DNA from: Nissolia schottii
Lineage: Eukaryota > Streptophyta > Magnoliopsida > Fabales > Fabaceae
Assembly (NCBI GenBank): GCA_003254905.1
Contig: QANU01006283.1
Location: forward strand, 285,931-349,930
Reading direction: 5' to 3'
DNA: 64,000 bases
Numbering within the stretch: the first letter of the stretch is position 1; each line of letters starts with the position of its first letter. The position numbers and the translations under genes are program-made. The notes beneath the pieces were generated by a model. The model was not told where the DNA came from. It was given only the letters and a program-made list of their open reading frames with translations, and ran no database searches. This document shows positions 61,023 through 64,000 of this stretch, in pieces.

Positions 61023-62385
61023 CTAAAAATAGTATTTTACATAGTTTTAAAATTTATTTTTTTTTCAATTGTATCTTAACACTTGTTATTTTTTAAAAAA
61101 AAATGTTTTTTTAAAAGTCAATCCAAATGTGTCCTACCCCATCACGCCTCAGTTATACTATTTTTCATCTGATCAAGGATCAGTCCTTGCAACGAGCGCA
61201 GTTTTCCTTCATTGCAAATTCATGGCAATAAGTCATGACCGATATTGAGAAAAGGGGATAACATTCTAGTATTTGATGAAAAAGATGGAATGAAGATGTG
61301 CTCCAACGAAGTGAATGGTGCCAACATGTTGATTGTACCATGTAACAACTGAAGCATAACAAGTATTTAAAAAGAGTTGAAGAGGCTCAAGATGATTTAT
61401 ATCCCTCTTTATCATTATTGAGGTTTTTTTTTTTTTTGGGGTTATGCTTGTTAGTCATTGGGAGATCCCATTTATGCCAATTTAGCTTATTCTACATTTT
61501 TGGTTTTGTGCGTTTGTGTCTGGTCCTTTAGGATTGCTCCATGTTTTGTTTCAACTGAAATAAATAAATTAATCTTTTTTTTATAAAATAAAATTATTAG
61601 TTGGAAATAATTTAGTTTATTTAAATTTCAAAGGGCGATACATCACAATAGTATAAGATTTGAATTAGAAAATATTATATTAGCTAGATTTGGTGGTTAT
61701 GTTATTTTAGCTTAGAGGGAATCTTAAAATCTAAATTAAAAAATGTTATATTAGAGGGATCAAGTGGTTTATGTAGTGTTTTTTACTTAAATATATATCT
61801 ATGGGTTTTATGTAAGGGTGAACATGGGTCGGGTCGGGGTGTCAAATTTTATTTTTTGGATGAGTATCCACTGGACCTGCGACCTGTTTGGGTTGAATTG
61901 GTGGGGACCCACCATTTTCTTTTTAAAAAAAGTCAATTTTTTTATAATAAAAACATATTTTTTAATTAAAAATATATATATTATGTTTTGATACATAAAA
62001 TGATCTTAGGCCAAAAAAATAAATCTAATAGCAAAAAGAAAAAAAATTATTTTTTAATATATATAAGATAATAAAATAAAATGGCAGGTTGGCGGGTTAG
62101 ACCAATTTTGACAAGTTGGACTTGGCACCCGACCCGACTTAAAACTCTCCCTCAATCCTGCAAGAAAACTTTAACCTCTAAACTAGATAGTCTTATAGAA
62201 TACTCCTAGTCCCTCTAGAAGCACAAATAGAATCTACACTTCCTCCTCTATTAAGCCCATATAATGTTTTTAGACAAAAAAAGTCCAACTTCATCTAGTC
62301 ATGGAAAAAACTCATTTCTACTCCCCAACTGAGAGTAAAAGAATATATCCAGACCACTAAGTTAGTTTAGTGTGCCCTAGCAGCC
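61023..62385. other. Intergenic DNA with hAT-like fragments
   Basis: At 61816-61845 the sequence GGGTGAACATGGGTCGGGTCGG, and at about 62125-62140 CACCCGACCCGAC in inverted sense, suggest a damaged MITE. The rest is unassigned. Confidence 0.35.
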
Positions 62386-63340
62386 ACTCAGACGGAAAAG
62401 TATGTAAATTTAGAAATCAATCCCTCTTTTATCAAGTTATGGCATAAAGAAGGTTATGTCACCGTCCATCTTGGAGTCGTATGACTTGCACTCTCACTTC
62501 ATGGAAGGAAGGCACTCCCTGTTATTGTCAGGGTTATCCTTCTAGACTCCACTTTCGTCCAGTATGAACATGCAGTTATAGGAACTGCTATAACAACACT
62601 AAAAGCAATCAGTGTTGTATTAACTATGTTCCCTATCTTTAATGTTCAGTTGAAGGACCCTACCTTGCCCACAAGCTCCAATGTCCAGGTCCAGATAACT
62701 GGAGCGGAGCAAGGTATGCTAGTACTATCGGCATCACTTTCCCACCAACTCATCTACAGGTTGCAAGAATATTGCTTTGATCTACCTTCTGAAAAACAGT
62801 ATGATGAGCACACGATGATGGTAATCGCCAATACTGAAGACTAAATTCCATCCATTATCCAAGTTTCCAAGTAGTTGCCAAAAGAAGAATTACAAAAACT
62901 CCTACCCCTGGAGTGGGTAACAAGATATGAAAACTATAAACTAAGTCACAAGCCAATCGTCTCAATAGAATTCTCTTTCAGGAGATCTGTAGATGGTACT
63001 ATAAAAACAACCTTCAAACCCAGAGGAGAGCCATCATCACACGAAAATAATCAACCTGTTTTCTATACCATGATGATTACCCTTGGAGGAGCTGAGACAG
63101 ACATACCAGTCCATGCTGTGAACGCTAATGGGTCACTCATTTACTCAAACAAAATGAATGACCATTTTTCTTGGGACATGGCACCTAAAATGTGTGACTC
63201 AAATTGTACCTACAGAGAAGAAGGAAGCGATGAAGAAGAAGAACTAGGATGGAGAATATCTAAGAGACAAAGGAGATCAAGAAAGTCTTGCAAGCCTTTA
63301 TCTTCTTGTAGGAGACCAAAACTAGAACATGGTCCTTGAA
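62386..63340 (+). pseudogene. Decayed movement-protein-like region, possibly an endogenous pararetrovirus
   Basis: Two plus-strand reading frames (62626-62844 and 62875-63339) and the coding-like stretch before them (from about 62386) together resemble the movement-protein portion of plant caulimovirid-type polyproteins, including those integrated in plant genomes. Supporting traits are an H-L-G-type strand with hydrophobic neighbours upstream, a middle part with alternating beta-like hydrophobics, and an acidic then basic C-terminal end. In-frame stops separate the pieces, and no coat, protease or reverse transcriptase follows in the window, so it is inactive. It could instead belong to a plant retrotransposon family with a movement-protein-like domain. 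Family assignment is moderate. Confidence 0.45.
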
Positions 63341-64000
63341 TTAGGATAAGGAAAAAGGAGGAACCATTACCTTTGTACAAAGAGGCTCTCAAGATTTGGA
63401 TGAAAGAAAAATATTTCCTCCTCCAAATGACCCAAATTTAATCACTTGACCTCCACCATCTTCACTTGTCTCAAACTCCTTCTCCTACAAAACCCATATT
63501 CAAACCATTCAACCGATAAAAATATCATGCATGATGTTTTCCGCAGCCTCTTCTTCATATGATACCCAATTTTCCTCACTTCATTGCACGAGTTCATATT
63601 CTAATAAACCCTATTGTTGGTAATTAGTTGTTCATCAATTTCACTTACAATAAATAAATTATTACTAAGAGTTTGATACGCACATATATCGAATAAAACT
63701 GAAATTATTGATCATCGTATATAATTCAATTAAAATATTGAATGAAAGTCTCTTCCGTTTTTTTGTCACACTAGAATAGAAGGATATTGGACGATCGGAT
63801 TGTATTTGACTTTTTTTTTAAGTTGTCTCAAATTATTGTAGTAAATTATTTTATTAAATTATTAATTGCCTTAGATTGGGCTTCAAAGCCTACTTCAATT
63901 AAAAAAAAAAAGAGAAAACATATTGGGCCATATGATTTTTGCGTGCACGCGAATTCATTGCTGGCATGAGTTTTCACTTTCATGGTTGGAGTGTTATGTG
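63341..64000. other. Unassigned right end of the window
   Basis: AT-rich sequence with no recognisable gene; the reading frame at 63787-63969 has no family features. Confidence 0.4.

Noticed and set aside
1..64000. CRISPR arrays, operons, bacterial terminators, tRNA or rRNA genes
   Set aside because: The DNA is plant nuclear. The palindrome arrays lack the spacer-repeat pattern of CRISPR, and no tRNA cloverleaf or rRNA sequence was recognised by eye. A tRNA scan would be the decisive check.

Overview
This is plant nuclear DNA, almost certainly from a papilionoid legume. It is AT-rich, its genes are spread out and split by GT-AG introns, and it is full of LTR retrotransposon, LINE and MITE debris. 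The gene families (LRK10L receptor kinases, CBP60, PR-1, plant GT14) are plant-specific or typical of plants. The species cannot be fixed from sequence alone. Five isolated N bases (2887, 7213, 8205, 37907, 43579) and a 408-N gap (50864-51271) show a draft assembly, and at least one join looks wrong.

Layout. 1-11.4 kb: two tandem LRK10L kinases on the minus strand. Copy A is complete in three exons. Copy B keeps the 39-nt mini-exon and the kinase exon but has no ectodomain exon. Between them lie a DUF223/RPA-like gene fragment, a LINE, and an exact 991-bp repeat bounded by Ns. 11.6-18.8 kb: decayed transposons, including a copia remnant with a gag zinc knuckle. 18.8-19.4 kb: an intronless PR-1 gene. 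19.7-25 kb: MITEs, an element built of tandem short palindromes, a TIR element carrying a captured piece of a tonoplast sugar transporter gene, and a minus-strand LTR. 25.4-27.2 kb: a four-exon chromodomain gene whose long tail is made of repeats. 28-29 kb: a second LTR of the same type in the opposite orientation. 29.7-33.5 kb: a third, complete LRK10L gene. 34.4-37 kb: a MITE, a long near-perfect hairpin and unclassified repeat DNA. 37.9-42.3 kb: a complete seven-exon CBP60 gene. 43-53.2 kb: gene-free DNA with a LINE split by an LTR, an LTR with a tRNA-Asp-type primer site, the assembly gap, a hAT-like end and a copied piece of CBP60 intron. 53.5-58.1 kb: a two-exon GT14 glycosyltransferase. 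58-64 kb: AT-rich DNA, MITEs and a decayed pararetrovirus-like movement-protein region.

How the genes relate. LRK10L kinases, PR-1 and CBP60 are families often linked to pathogen response, so part of the window may be a defence-related neighbourhood, but nothing here shows they are co-regulated. All three LRK10L genes share the same phase-1 intron positions around a 36-39-nt mini-exon, so they come from one ancestor. For the five complete multi-exon models I worked out the splice sites by hand, and every one keeps the reading frame: LRK10L-A 651 aa, LRK10L-C 644 aa, chromodomain protein 382 aa, CBP60 499 aa, GT14 434 aa.
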